Assembly: GCA_023400405.1 (NCBI GenBank)
Contig: JAEXFD010000057.1
Coordinates: forward strand, 93,976-157,975
DNA: 64,000 nucleotides
Reading direction: 5' to 3'
From: Pseudomonadota bacterium
GTDB lineage: Bacteria; Pseudomonadota; Alphaproteobacteria; Sphingomonadales; Sphingomonadaceae
Position numbers and translations under genes: made by a program. Positions 1 to 8,484 of this stretch are shown in pieces. Each line of letters opens with the position of its first letter. The first letter of the stretch is position 1. Below the pieces are notes generated by a model. That model did not search any database and was not told where the DNA came from. It saw only the letters and a program-made list of their open reading frames with translations.

Positions 1-2
1 CC

Positions 3-566
3 GACCCTGGGCTTGTCTGGCCTGAATCGATCTGGCCCGGCGATCGCGTGCCGGTGGTGATCGAGGAAGACGGCATGCGTCGGCTGACGACCATGGCATG
101 GGGCCTTCCAGTCGAGACGTTCGTGAAGCCCGTGCCTGCGAGCCAGCGGGGTATCATCTATCCTCGCGATCTCTGGCGCGACGGGAGCCGCCTGCGGGAT
201 GGCCGGTCGCTTCCCCGGTGCCTGATCCTGCTCGAATCCTTCGCCTATCCGATGGGAACGAAGGGGCAATGCACACGCGGGTGGATCGGGCTCTGGGACC
301 ACCCGGTCGCCGCTTGGGCCGGCGTATTTGAGGGCGGCGGCTGCGCCGGCATGCTTGTCATGGCAAATGAACGCGTCGAACCGCTAAGCTCGACCATGCC
401 GCACCTGCTTCCGAGCCAAGATCAGACCTGCTGGCTCGAGCGCGGCTCGTTGCTGCTGCTCGGCCCCGGCTATGCCGACGCCGAATATTATCGCGAGAAT
501 CTCGGCGAGCGCTGGTCGTCGGGACGTCCCGACGAAGAGCTTCCGCTGTTCAGGGCAGCGAGCTGA
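3..566 (+). CDS. Degenerate SRAP-fold (HMCES/YedK-like) protein, 5' end outside the window
   Basis: The reading frame is open from the left edge, so the N-terminus, including the Cys2 typical of the family, is not visible. SRAP proteins such as HMCES and YedK cross-link to abasic sites in single-stranded DNA. Family-like segments are PVV...MAWGLP, a central RCL, and a TMPHLL segment where YedK has IHDRRPLVL. By eye, the positions of the catalytic Asn (ARVET), Glu (WFEW) and His (IHDR) carry other residues: PRDLW, SFAYP and SSTM. A DNA-protein cross-link function is therefore doubtful. The next gene starts 9 bases downstream and may be co-transcribed. The fold assignment is moderately sure; the loss of catalytic residues rests on manual alignment. 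Confidence 0.6.
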   Translation, partial: DPGLVWPESIWPGDRVPVVIEEDGMRRLTTMAWGLPVETFVKPVPASQRGIIYPRDLWRDGSRLRDGRSLPRCLILLESFAYPMGTKGQCTRGWIGLWDHPVAAWAGVFEGGGCAGMLVMANERVEPLSSTMPHLLPSQDQTCWLERGSLLLLGPGYADAEYYRENLGERWSSGRPDEELPLFRAAS

Positions 567-575
567 GCGGCCGGC

Positions 576-1028
576 ATGACGCCCGGGCAGCTGCGCCGCT
601 GCGACGAGGAGAGATTGCGCACGCTGCACCGCAATTGCCTCCTCAACCTCGACCATCCCGAACGTGGCGGCGAAGCGGAGGCGCTGCTCGAGGATATCCA
701 CCGCGAGTTCGCGCGCCGCGCGGACAAAGGTCCGGACAGCTTCCTGCCGATGCTCGCCTGTGTCGGGTACAATGTCCGATGGGGCAAGCTCGAGGGCGCC
801 GAGCGCCGGCGATTGCTCGACTGGATCCTCGCCTCCGATTTGCCCCGCATCAACGACGCAGCCTTCATGGCGCGCTGGGGCGAACCCGGATCGCCGGAGC
901 GCCGCCGGTGCCTGTACGAAACGATCCTCGGCTATCGCCGCCAGTACGGAGTGCGGCCGGGAATGGCGGTCGCCGATGCGCGCTGGCGGGCCGACCTCGC
1001 CTGGCTCCGCGGCCGCACCCCGGCCTGA
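576..1028 (+). CDS. Hypothetical protein, 150 aa
   Basis: No family is recognised. The product is a soluble, charged, Arg- and Leu-rich protein with no signal peptide or membrane segment, and is predicted mostly helical from its periodic hydrophobics. It begins 9 bases after the SRAP-like gene, which suggests one transcript. The ATG at 576 is the first start after the upstream stop. Codon use matches neighbouring genes, with GC at third positions, which supports it being real. It ends 22 bases before the convergent stop of the PepSY gene. No function is proposed. Confidence 0.6.
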   Translation: MTPGQLRRCDEERLRTLHRNCLLNLDHPERGGEAEALLEDIHREFARRADKGPDSFLPMLACVGYNVRWGKLEGAERRRLLDWILASDLPRINDAAFMARWGEPGSPERRRCLYETILGYRRQYGVRPGMAVADARWRADLAWLRGRTPA

Positions 1029-1050
1029 CGCGGGGGCGGCGCGCCGACGC

Positions 1051-2580
1051 TCAGGACGCCGGAGCCGCCGCCGGGACTTGCCGGCGCCGCAGCGTCGCCC
1101 AGACAAGGATTCCTCCTGCCCCGAGCGCCAGATCGACTGTCCAGGCGATCGGATCGGGGCTCGGACGCAGGATCGCATGGCCGAGGCCAGTGGCGACGAG
1201 CAGTGCGCCGGTGGCGACTCGTCCGGCGCGCGACAAAGCCGGCGCCTCCAGACCGAGCGTCAGCAACAGCGCCGCGAGCGTGGCCGCGCCCCAGATCGCG
1301 ATTGCGACGCCCTCCCCGCTCCCCGGGACCAACACCAGCGCGAGCGCGGACCCGGCAAGCGCCATCGGCTGACCCCAGACGAACGCGGTCCAGATGCGTT
1401 CCCATGCCGGAGCCGGGCGCCCCTTGTCGCGGCGGCGCGCCAGCCAGATCGTGACGCCGCTTGCCGCCAGATAGCTCAACCCCAGCCCGAGCAGGCCATA
1501 GGCGATCTTGACGATACCGCCGCCGAACCATCCGAAATGCAGCTGTCCGATCGCGCCGAGGATGCTCTCGCCGAGGTTGAAATCGGCGGCGCGCTTGGTG
1601 TGGATCAGGCGTCCGGCGCGGTCGAACACATAGGTGTCGGTGTTGGCGATCCGGGTCGAATTGTCATCGACCAGCACCTGGATCGTCGTCCCCATCTCGG
1701 CCGCGTCGTCGATGAACACCGTCTCGATCCGCCCTTGGGGATCGAGCCGCGCGACTTGGGCGAAGAGCGGCAGCAGGTCGGGCGCCGGAGCGGCGCGGTG
1801 ATCGACCTTGGCCTCGGGCGGCAGGAACAGCGCATAGACCTTGGAGGTGTCGCCCTGGAACACGGCAAGCCCAAGCACGCCGACGATCAGCGTGGTTAGT
1901 CCCAATAGCGCGCCAGTGAGCGACACGGTGACATGGAAGGGCAAGGCCCAGATGCCGAGCCGGTTGTGGAGATCGGCCTCCTGCAGGCGGCGCGACCCGC
2001 CGAGCCGCAAATGGAAGGCGTCGCGGAAGATGCGCGGATGGGCGAGCAGCCCCGAGATCAGCGAGGAGAGCAAGGCCACTCCGATCAGCCCGACCAGGAA
2101 CTCGCCCCAGACCCGCGGCAGATGGAGATTGATGTGCAGCTCGGTCAGGAACCCGGTCCAGGGCGCATCGGCGGTCCCTACCAGGTTGCCCTGGGCATCC
2201 GCGACCCAGGCCTCGCTCTCCTCCTGGCCCTCCTGTTGAACCCGGACGCTGAGCAGCGACTGGTCGCCGCCCGGCAGGATCACGAAGACATGCTCGGGCG
2301 TCCCGCCCGCCTTCGCCAGCGCGGCGGTATAGGCCGCCTGCGCGGCTTGCGGCGACGCCGCGGCGAGGCGCGGAAGCGTTGGATTCTCCCAACGGTTGAG
2401 CTCGGTCGCGAACACTGCGATCGCACCGGTCAGGCAGATCAGGTAGATCAGCGCGGCGAAGGCGAGCCCGAGCGAGCTGTGCCCCTTGAGCACTGCGCGC
2501 ACGAATTCGGTCGGCACCTTGGGCCAGACCGGCTTGCGTGCCTTGGCGGGCGAAGCGGCGGCTGCCTGGTCGACACTCAT
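1051..2580 (-). CDS. PepSY-associated TM-helix membrane protein
   Basis: This 509-residue inner-membrane protein belongs to the PepSY-TM group that accompanies TonB receptors in iron-uptake operons, where members are thought to act as ferric-siderophore or heme reductase-like proteins. TM helices are visible near residues 38-58, 160-180 and 212-240, one near 360, and a C-terminal bundle. The segment DLHNRLGIWALPFH (about 203-216) and His149/His153 in ELHINLHL are typical of the family and could ligate heme. The frame continues upstream of residue 1, but the ATG at 2580 overlaps the previous stop as ATGA, marking translational coupling. It is the last gene of a three-gene operon behind Fur-like boxes. 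Confidence 0.85.
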   Translation of the reverse strand: MSVDQAAAASPAKARKPVWPKVPTEFVRAVLKGHSSLGLAFAALIYLICLTGAIAVFATELNRWENPTLPRLAAASPQAAQAAYTAALAKAGGTPEHVFVILPGGDQSLLSVRVQQEGQEESEAWVADAQGNLVGTADAPWTGFLTELHINLHLPRVWGEFLVGLIGVALLSSLISGLLAHPRIFRDAFHLRLGGSRRLQEADLHNRLGIWALPFHVTVSLTGALLGLTTLIVGVLGLAVFQGDTSKVYALFLPPEAKVDHRAAPAPDLLPLFAQVARLDPQGRIETVFIDDAAEMGTTIQVLVDDNSTRIANTDTYVFDRAGRLIHTKRAADFNLGESILGAIGQLHFGWFGGGIVKIAYGLLGLGLSYLAASGVTIWLARRRDKGRPAPAWERIWTAFVWGQPMALAGSALALVLVPGSGEGVAIAIWGAATLAALLLTLGLEAPALSRAGRVATGALLVATGLGHAILRPSPDPIAWTVDLALGAGGILVWATLRRRQVPAAAPAS

Positions 2581-3155
2581 GCGAACCCCCGAAGCGCGGA
2601 AATGGTGAAGCAGACCAGCGCGGTCCCGACCAGCACCGCGGTCGCGCGCAGGATGCGGTTGTCGGCGAGCGTCCAGGCCATCGCCCCGCCCCAGGCGACC
2701 GGCACGATCAACCCGCCGATCAGCAGCCGCGTCTGCGCGGCACCGGGCACACAGACCGCATAGCAGACGCCGAGCGACATCGCCGCGATCATCCCGATCG
2801 GCCCGGCGAGCAGCCAGCGCAGCACGCCGCGCCAGAGGGTCGACGGCCGCTCGAGCGGCTCGGGCGCGAGGCTTTCGCTGCTGGCGCGCTGGGCACGTGC
2901 CGCGCGGATCTCGACGCCCGTTGCCACCAGGCAAAGCGCGCCGACCGAGATCAGTGCGAAGGCCATGAACGGTCCGCGCGCCGGACCCAGCACCCAGGCC
3001 GGCCACAGCACGGTCGCGGCAAGCACCAGCCAGCCGCCCCAGATCAGCGCGCGCCGGTTGCCGCTACGGTTCCTCCACGCGCGGCGCAGCAGCCAAGCGC
3101 CGAGCACACCGCCTTCGACCAGCCCGAAGACCTGGAAGAGCGTTCCCGCGCTCAA
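2577..3155 (-). CDS. Small polytopic membrane protein of the iron-uptake operon
   Basis: This 192-residue protein has about five or six hydrophobic helices: near 7-23, 38-58, 64-82, 112-135, 143-162 and 168-187. It sits between a TonB receptor and a PepSY-TM protein, with 4-base ATGA overlaps on both sides, so the three are almost certainly translated from one mRNA. Small membrane proteins of unassigned function (DUF3649/DUF3325-like) often take this slot in siderophore operons. I cannot assign this one to either family by sequence. A role in ferric-chelate handling at the inner membrane is inferred only from position. Confidence 0.75.
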   Translation of the reverse strand: MSAGTLFQVFGLVEGGVLGAWLLRRAWRNRSGNRRALIWGGWLVLAATVLWPAWVLGPARGPFMAFALISVGALCLVATGVEIRAARAQRASSESLAPEPLERPSTLWRGVLRWLLAGPIGMIAAMSLGVCYAVCVPGAAQTRLLIGGLIVPVAWGGAMAWTLADNRILRATAVLVGTALVCFTISALRGFA

Positions 3156-5440
3156 AACCGCGCCTCGAAGCTGAGGCCCACCGTCCGCGGATCGCCGACG
3201 ATGCCGAGCCGGTGTCCGCCGAGGTCGAACTGCGCCGAGGTGTAGCGTTCGTCGAACAGGTTGCTCGCGAACACGAACGCCCCGAAATGCTCGCCTTGCC
3301 AGCCGAGCTTGCCGTTGACGACTGTGGCGGCGTCGATGTCGCGCACCGTCTGGACCTGCGCGCTCTGGAACGCCGCGCTGCGGTAGCTCGCATTGAGGTT
3401 GGCGAACAGCCCGCGTTCCGATGCCCAGGTGACGCTGCCATTGGCGGTCCAGCGCGGCGCGTCAGCGAACTCGTTGCCGCTCGCGGTGTACGAGGCCGTA
3501 CCGCTCGAGAAGCTGAAGTCGGTGAACTTGGTGTTCGAATAGCCGAGTCCCGCCGACAGCGTCAGCGTGCGCGTCGGGCGTCCCCGCGCCTCGATCTCGA
3601 ATCCCCAGAGCCGCGACGAGCCGGCATTGATCGTCTGCGAGTCATAGACGTTGCCCGGCGTCAGCTCGACATCGACCTGCTGGTCGGTCCAGTCGATCCG
3701 GTAGAGATTGGCGTTGAGCGTCAGCTTGTGGTCGAACCATTCGGTCCGCAGCGCGAGCTCGTAGTTCCAGGTATATTCGGGACCGAAGGTGAAATATTGC
3801 GCGCGCTGGACGTTGGTGCCGCTGCCGCCCGAACGATAGCCGCGCTGGACGGTCCCCGAGATCGCGATGTCGGGCGTCACCTGCCATGTCAGCCCCGCTT
3901 TGGGGAGGAAGGCCGAGAATCTGGCGGTCTCCTCGGGCTCGGTGTTGTTCGCCGCCGCGACCAGGCCGAGCACCTGCGCGTTGATGCCGGCGATCAACGG
4001 CTGGAGCGGTCCGGGCTGGCTCGCCGGATCGGGCAGGACCGTCTGCAGCGTCACGATCTGGTCGACCGCACGGTCCTGGCGTTCATTGTCCCAGCGGAAG
4101 CCGAGGTTGAGCTTGAGGTTGGGCACGAACTCCCACGTCGCGTCGCCGAAGATCGCCTTGTTGGTAGTGACGCGCGGCGTGACGAAGCGCGAATAGATGT
4201 CGACGCCGCGGCCTGGATACAGGTCCATCGCGTAGTTCGCGGTGCCCTGGTCGAGCCCATAGCCGAAGGGCGGTGGCGCGGTCAGCAACTGGTCGAGTCC
4301 GACCGAGGAGAAGGCGATGCGCTGGATGGCATCCCCCACCGAGCCCCGCTTGTCCTCGCGCGAATAAAAGCCGCCGACCAGGCCCTTCAGCCGGCCGAAG
4401 TCGAAGTTGACTCGCACTTCCTGGGTGAGCGTCTTGGCGGGCTCGTAGGCGCTGCCGGAGCCGATCGAGTCCGCGCCCCAATCGGAATCATAGGTGTAGA
4501 GATAGTCGACCTCGCTATAGCTGGTGACCGCGGACAGCGTCAGATGCTTGCCGATATCGTAGCTCGCATCGAAGGTCGCGATGTCGCTCTTGGTCGTCGT
4601 GATGTTGGGCACATTGTTGTAGGCGATGCGCTCGTCCGGCCAGCGCGGCGGCTCGATCGCGAAATAGTCGCCGCCACGCACATGGCGGTCGTGCATGTAG
4701 CTCCCGACGATCCTGAGCCCGGGCAGGAACTCGGGCGTGAACAGCAGCTTGCCGCGGATCGTCTCGCTCGCTCGGCGCGACTCGTCGTCATGGAGCGTGG
4801 CATTGTAGATCAGCCCGTCGGCGCGCGCGACCTCGCCCGAGACGCGGAACGCGAGGCTGTCGCCGATCAGTGGGCCGCCGAGCGCCGCGGCGAAGCGCCG
4901 GCCGCCATCGGAATCGGTGATCTGGGCGCGCGCCCGGCCAGACCAGTCGAAGCCCGGATCGGTGGTGCGGATGATGACCGCGCCGGCGAGCGCGTTGCGG
5001 CCCTGGAGCGTCGATTGCGGGCCGCGATAGACTTCGATCTGGGCGATGTCGAACAGGTCGAGCGGACCGGCAAGCAGCGCCTTTTGCGGCATCGGCGCGC
5101 CGTCGAGATAGACCGAGGCGAGCGCCCCCTCGCCGGCGCCCGAGACATTGAATGCGTCGATACCGCGGATCGAGAAGCCCTGCTTGTTGGCCGGCACCGC
5201 GACGTTGGCGGTCTGCGAAAGCGCGTCATAGACGCTGATCAGGTTGCGATCGGTGATGTCCTCGCCGGTCACGACGCCGACGCTGGTCGGCGTGTCCTGC
5301 AGCGTCCGCGCCACCTTCTGCCCGGTGACGACGATCTCCTGCTGCTCCTCGGCAGCTGGCGCATCCGGCGCCGACTGCGCGAACGCGGGCGTCGCGAGCG
5401 CCGCTAGCGCAACTGCGGAAAGCAAGGCGAATCTTCTCAT
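3152..5440 (-). CDS. TonB-dependent outer-membrane receptor, probably ferric-chelate
   Basis: This 762-residue outer-membrane receptor would take up a substrate with energy from TonB-ExbBD. A signal peptide (cleavage near AFA-Q, residue 21) precedes a TonB box-like EIVVTG (about 35-40). A plug domain follows, with the IEVYRGPQSTLQGRNALAG-type motif, then a beta-barrel that ends in an aromatic residue (SFEARF), as expected for BAM targeting. It is the first gene of an operon with two inner-membrane proteins. Two Fur-like 7-1-7 palindromes lie about 45 and 75 bases upstream of the ATG, pointing to iron repression. The ligand cannot be read from sequence; a siderophore or heme is most likely from the PepSY partner. 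Confidence 0.92.
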   Translation of the reverse strand: MRRFALLSAVALAALATPAFAQSAPDAPAAEEQQEIVVTGQKVARTLQDTPTSVGVVTGEDITDRNLISVYDALSQTANVAVPANKQGFSIRGIDAFNVSGAGEGALASVYLDGAPMPQKALLAGPLDLFDIAQIEVYRGPQSTLQGRNALAGAVIIRTTDPGFDWSGRARAQITDSDGGRRFAAALGGPLIGDSLAFRVSGEVARADGLIYNATLHDDESRRASETIRGKLLFTPEFLPGLRIVGSYMHDRHVRGGDYFAIEPPRWPDERIAYNNVPNITTTKSDIATFDASYDIGKHLTLSAVTSYSEVDYLYTYDSDWGADSIGSGSAYEPAKTLTQEVRVNFDFGRLKGLVGGFYSREDKRGSVGDAIQRIAFSSVGLDQLLTAPPPFGYGLDQGTANYAMDLYPGRGVDIYSRFVTPRVTTNKAIFGDATWEFVPNLKLNLGFRWDNERQDRAVDQIVTLQTVLPDPASQPGPLQPLIAGINAQVLGLVAAANNTEPEETARFSAFLPKAGLTWQVTPDIAISGTVQRGYRSGGSGTNVQRAQYFTFGPEYTWNYELALRTEWFDHKLTLNANLYRIDWTDQQVDVELTPGNVYDSQTINAGSSRLWGFEIEARGRPTRTLTLSAGLGYSNTKFTDFSFSSGTASYTASGNEFADAPRWTANGSVTWASERGLFANLNASYRSAAFQSAQVQTVRDIDAATVVNGKLGWQGEHFGAFVFASNLFDERYTSAQFDLGGHRLGIVGDPRTVGLSFEARF

Positions 5441-5485
5441 GGGTCCCCCGATTTTCGTTTCGCGTCGAATAGAATTATCCGCGAA

Positions 5486-5500
5486 TGCGAGTCAATCGCA
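5486..5500 (-). promoter_or_regulatory. Fur-type 7-1-7 box, proximal to the TonB receptor
   Basis: The sequence TGCGAGTCAATCGCA (+ strand) is an imperfect 7-1-7 inverted repeat, extended by AAT/ATT on the flanks (5484-5502). It repeats the perfect box centred 28 bases away with two changes. The layout matches the Fur 7-1-7 motif TGATAATnATTATCA with GC-shifted arms. The centre is 53 bases upstream of the receptor start codon. Fur as the regulator is inference; another Fur-family protein is possible. Confidence 0.65.
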
Positions 5501-5513
5501 TTAGCAACATCGT

Positions 5514-5528
5514 TGCGAATCATTCGCA
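5514..5528 (-). promoter_or_regulatory. Fur-type 7-1-7 box, perfect palindrome, in the divergent promoter region
   Basis: TGCGAATCATTCGCA is a perfect 7-1-7 inverted repeat, extendable to TTGCGAAT-C-ATTCGCAA (5513-5529). It lies between the divergent TonB receptor (start 5440) and the gene at 5564, about 35 bases from the latter, so it could control both directions. It matches the architecture of Fur boxes and pairs with a second copy 28 bp away, centre to centre. Confidence 0.7.
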
Positions 5529-5563
5529 ATAAGTGATAGACAGCGCAGTCGAGAGGTGCCGAC

Positions 5564-5956
5564 ATGCGTTCCGTCCAGCTTCCGGCCAAGTCCCAAAGCG
5601 CCGCCACCGTCCTGCTCGGTGCCGCGCGCTGTTGGCGGCGTGCACGCGATGCCGCCGCGCCGATCCAGCCCGCCCTTTCCTGCGAGCTCGCATCGCGAGA
5701 CTGCGTTGTGCTGGCGCCCGTTCTCGACAGCCTGATGCGCTTCTACGAGGCGGCGCTGGGTCGGCCGATGGCGACAGGTGACGGCAACCGTCCGTCGGAG
5801 GACGAGATGACGCTGATCGGCCTGCTCGACGGCGGCCGGACACGCGCGTGCCTGGGCTGCCCCGAACGGGCAGCAAGGGCACTCGACTGCGCGCTCTGTT
5901 CGACGCGGATCATGCTCGCGCTCGCCTGTCCTCCAACGCTGGGGGCGCTCCAGTGA
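5564..5956 (+). CDS. Hypothetical Cys-containing protein, probably iron-regulated
   Basis: This 130-residue protein is not assigned to a family. It has seven or so cysteines, including a C-terminal CLGC and a DCALC segment, and a central stretch resembling PVLDSLMRFYEAALGR, but no clear signal peptide. It lies divergent from the TonB receptor, about 35 bases from a perfect Fur-type palindrome, and its stop overlaps the GTG of the PPOX gene (GTGA), so the pair is coupled. A role in iron or heme metabolism is plausible from context only. The ATG at 5564 was chosen as the first start after the Fur box. Confidence 0.6.
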   Translation: MRSVQLPAKSQSAATVLLGAARCWRRARDAAAPIQPALSCELASRDCVVLAPVLDSLMRFYEAALGRPMATGDGNRPSEDEMTLIGLLDGGRTRACLGCPERAARALDCALCSTRIMLALACPPTLGALQ

Positions 5957-6963
5957 CCCGCGCGATCGACAGCATCGCCACACTCGAGGGGGTGGTCGGC
6001 AAGACGCCGGGCGCGATGCACCTGAAGGTGATTGACCACCTCGATCCCGGCGCATTGCGATGGATCACAGCCTCGCCGCTGATGTTCGCATGTGTGGGCG
6101 ACAATGCGGGCGTCGGCGTCACCTTGGCAGGCGGCCCGCCCGGATTCGCAAATGGCGATGCACAGGAATTGCGTCTTCCGCTGGGCGCCCTCGACGATCC
6201 CGCGCTCGCACGGCGCGGCGCCGCGTTCGGCGGGCTGTTCCTCCTTCCGGGCATCGGCGAGACGCTGCGCGTCAATGGCCGCGTGACCGGTATCGGTCCG
6301 GACGAGATCCATGTCGCCGTCGAGGAATGCTATGGCCATTGCGCCAAGGCGCTGATCCGCTCCCAGCTATGGACGGCCGCGCCGACCGATGACATTCCCG
6401 ACGACCCGGCGGCATTCGTCGCCGCCAGCCGCTTCCTCGCCCTGGCGACACTCGGTCCCGACGGCCGGGCCGATCTCAGCCCCAAGGGAGATCCCGCAGG
6501 CTCCATGGCGCAACTCGACGGCAAGGCGTTGTGGTTCGCCGATCGCCCGGGCAATCGCCGGATCGACAGCTTCCGCAACATTGTCGGCCAGCCGTGGGTC
6601 GCGCTCGCGCTGCTCATTCCCGGCGCCGTCAGCATCGCGATCGTGCAGGGAACCGCGGCGCTGACGGCCGATATCGCCGCGCGTGCGCGTTTTACCGTGC
6701 AGGACAAGACGCCGCAGTTGGCGATCCGTGTCGATGCGGATTCGATCGAGGTGCGGCCCAGCCAGGCGCTCGAGCGCGCGCGCATCTGGCCAGTGGCGGA
6801 CAAGCCCGAGATCGATCCAGCCGGATTGTTCGTCGAGCATATCAAGCAGAACCGGGCCAAGGGCCTCGGCGCGGCGATCGCCAGCGCGGCGCTCGCCGTT
6901 CCTGGCGTGCCGGGCCTGCTCAAGAAGGGCATCGAGAAGGACTATCGGGACAATCTCTATTAG
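5953..6963 (+). CDS. Pyridoxamine-phosphate-oxidase-fold protein with two PPOX-like halves
   Basis: This 336-residue protein has no signal peptide. Its N-terminal half ends with EECYGHCAKALIRSQLW (about 120-136), the usual end of an FMN-binding PPOX domain. Its second half opens with a fresh PPOX start (FLALATLGPDGRADLSPKG, about 157-175). It therefore looks like a tandem or split arrangement of the split-barrel fold. Such proteins bind FMN or heme; those next to TonB receptors (HugZ-like) take part in heme use, but no heme-specific motif is identified here. The GTG start at 5953 overlaps the upstream stop. The frame is open further upstream, but the overlap favours GTG. Confidence 0.75.
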   Translation: MTRAIDSIATLEGVVGKTPGAMHLKVIDHLDPGALRWITASPLMFACVGDNAGVGVTLAGGPPGFANGDAQELRLPLGALDDPALARRGAAFGGLFLLPGIGETLRVNGRVTGIGPDEIHVAVEECYGHCAKALIRSQLWTAAPTDDIPDDPAAFVAASRFLALATLGPDGRADLSPKGDPAGSMAQLDGKALWFADRPGNRRIDSFRNIVGQPWVALALLIPGAVSIAIVQGTAALTADIAARARFTVQDKTPQLAIRVDADSIEVRPSQALERARIWPVADKPEIDPAGLFVEHIKQNRAKGLGAAIASAALAVPGVPGLLKKGIEKDYRDNLY

Positions 6964-7016
6964 GCGTGGCCGGCCGCCGCGTGGCCGGGCGTCGACATAC
7001 GGCGGAGGGCTACGCG

Positions 7017-7700
7017 ATGGCGAATGGACGACGGACGATGCTGACCGGTCTTGCAGCGCTGGTGACGATGCTCGGCGCAGCCGCGCTCCTCGCCTTGGCC
7101 GTACTGCGCTGGCGTGACCATGGTTGGGGCGCGTTGGTCTGGCTCGCGGCATTCATCGCGATGTGCGCCATCCGCACGCCACACTCGCTGCGAAACCGCG
7201 CGAACGTCGTGGTCGAGGCGCGCAAGGACGCAGTGGAGCTTGTGCTGTTGGCGAGCATGTTTCTCGCAATGATGGTGCTCCCCCTTCTCCATCTCGCGAC
7301 GGATGTCTTCAGGTCCGCCGACTATGTCCTGCCGGACTGGACAATATGGGTAGGCGCGATCACCCAGGTGCCGTTCCTGTGGCTGTTCTGGCGAAGCCAC
7401 GCCGACCTCGGTCGTAACTGGTCGCCTGGGCTCGAAGTGCGAGAGGGTCATGCGCTGGTGACGCACGGCGTCTATGCCCGCCTCCGCCATCCGATGTACG
7501 CGGCGATCTGGATTTCGGCGCTTGCGCAGCCGTTGCTCATCCACAACTGGATCGCCGGCTTCCTGGTCGTTCCCGCCTTCGCTGCGATGTGGTTCCTGCG
7601 CGTGCCCCACGAGGAGGCGATGATGTGCGCCCGGTTCGGCGATGCCTATGGCATCTACAGTCAGCGGGCCGGGAGGCTCTGGCCGCGAACGCTTCGCTGA
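7017..7700 (+). CDS. Isoprenylcysteine carboxyl-methyltransferase-family membrane protein
   Basis: This 227-residue protein has four or five transmembrane helices. The C-terminal signature of the ICMT/phospholipid-methyltransferase superfamily is present: GVYARLRHPMYAAI (about 154-167) followed by a HEEAMMCARFGDAY segment. These bind S-adenosylmethionine in the superfamily. Bacterial members methylate small molecules or lipids, and the substrate here is unknown. The ATG at 7017 follows a GGCGGAGGG ribosome-binding site. It is downstream of the PPOX gene by 53 bases and may share its transcript. Confidence 0.8.
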   Translation: MANGRRTMLTGLAALVTMLGAAALLALAVLRWRDHGWGALVWLAAFIAMCAIRTPHSLRNRANVVVEARKDAVELVLLASMFLAMMVLPLLHLATDVFRSADYVLPDWTIWVGAITQVPFLWLFWRSHADLGRNWSPGLEVREGHALVTHGVYARLRHPMYAAIWISALAQPLLIHNWIAGFLVVPAFAAMWFLRVPHEEAMMCARFGDAYGIYSQRAGRLWPRTLR

Positions 7701-7874
7701 CATCCTTCCGCTGCGGAATGCCCAGTTGGATAGGATAGTCGGATCAGTTGCCCGAATCACACAGCGCGAGGAGATGCGCAATGCTCGGAGAGCCCCGTCT
7801 TTGCTCCAATATGGATGCAAAATCGTGAGCCGTTGCTTACAGGAAATTAGGCTTCAAATTAGGCGGAAGCCCGA

Positions 7875-7893
7875 TTGGATTGAAAAAATCCAA
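7875..7893 (-). terminator. Hairpin downstream of tRNA-Ala
   Basis: TTGGATT-GAAAA-AATCCAA forms a perfect 7-bp stem 17 bases beyond the encoded CCA of the minus-strand tRNA. The loop is T-rich on the transcribed strand, but there is no T-run after the stem, so termination is only suggested. The surrounding stretch 7701-7909 shows no coding potential. Confidence 0.35.
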
Positions 7894-7909
7894 CAAAATC
7901 AAGGGGGAA

Positions 7910-7985
7910 TGGTGGAGCCGAGGGGGATCGAACCCCTGACCTTCGCAATGCCATTGCGACGCTCTCCCAGCTGAGCTACGGCCCC
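7910..7985 (-). tRNA. tRNA-Ala (anticodon GGC)
   Basis: The minus strand starts GGGGCCGTAGCTCAGC and contains the D-arm AGCTCAGCTGGGAGAGC. The anticodon stem-loop TCGCA-ATGGCAT-TGCGA has anticodon GGC. The T-arm is AGGGGTTCGATCCCCCT, and the 3' end GGCTCCA is followed by an encoded CCA. The acceptor stem pairs GGGGCCG with CGGCTCC, with a G-T pair. Total length is 76 nt. Confidence 0.97.
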
Positions 7986-8062
7986 ACACCCCGGGAAGGC
8001 GAGCCCCTTAAAAGGGCTCTGCGGGTTTGGCAAGGACGCTCTCGCGCCCTTGCCGAATTTTC

Positions 8063-8383
8063 TTACTGCTCGTCGTCGTCGCCGCCGGTCTCGACGCCCA
8101 GATCGTCGTCGCCGCCCAAGTCGACGTCGTCGTCGGCCGAAGGCTCTTCGTCCTCGGCGCCGATGTCCAGATCCTCGTCACCCAGGTCGCCATCCTCGGT
8201 CGCCGGCTTGTCCGCCGTCTTGGCTGCCTCGAACGGCAGCGGCTGCTTGGACTTGAGGATCGGCTCGGGCTCCCAGGTGAAGCTGCATGCGATGCAGGTC
8301 ACCGGCTCGTCGTTCTGCAGATCGTAGAAGCGCGTTCCGCACTTCGGGCACGCGCGCTTCGTGCCCCATTCGGGCTTCACCAT
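8063..8383 (-). CDS. FYDLN-acid family protein (TIGR02300 type)
   Basis: This small (106 aa) cytoplasmic protein is conserved in alphaproteobacteria and has no known function. A zinc-ribbon-like N-terminus (CPKC, then CIAC) brackets the hallmark FYDLQNDEP, and the C-terminus is a run of Asp and Glu (DDDVDLGGDDD). The frame extends upstream, but the ATG at 8383 gives the usual MVKPEWGTKR start. It lies divergent from aroA and next to a tRNA, a typical alphaproteobacterial arrangement. Confidence 0.9.
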   Translation of the reverse strand: MVKPEWGTKRACPKCGTRFYDLQNDEPVTCIACSFTWEPEPILKSKQPLPFEAAKTADKPATEDGDLGDEDLDIGAEDEEPSADDDVDLGGDDDLGVETGGDDDEQ

Positions 8384-8484
8384 GTGTTGCCTCTTGCCTT
8401 TCGAATCTCGGATTTTCGGGAACAGGTCCCGGAAAGTGGGGCGCGCCTTGCCATGGTGCAAGGGCGCTGTCAAAGCCGCGCGTC

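Noticed and set aside
3212..5407. 731-codon open frame on the plus strand
   Set aside because: It is antisense to the TonB receptor, with an Arg/Ala/Glu-rich composition and no domain; a shadow frame.
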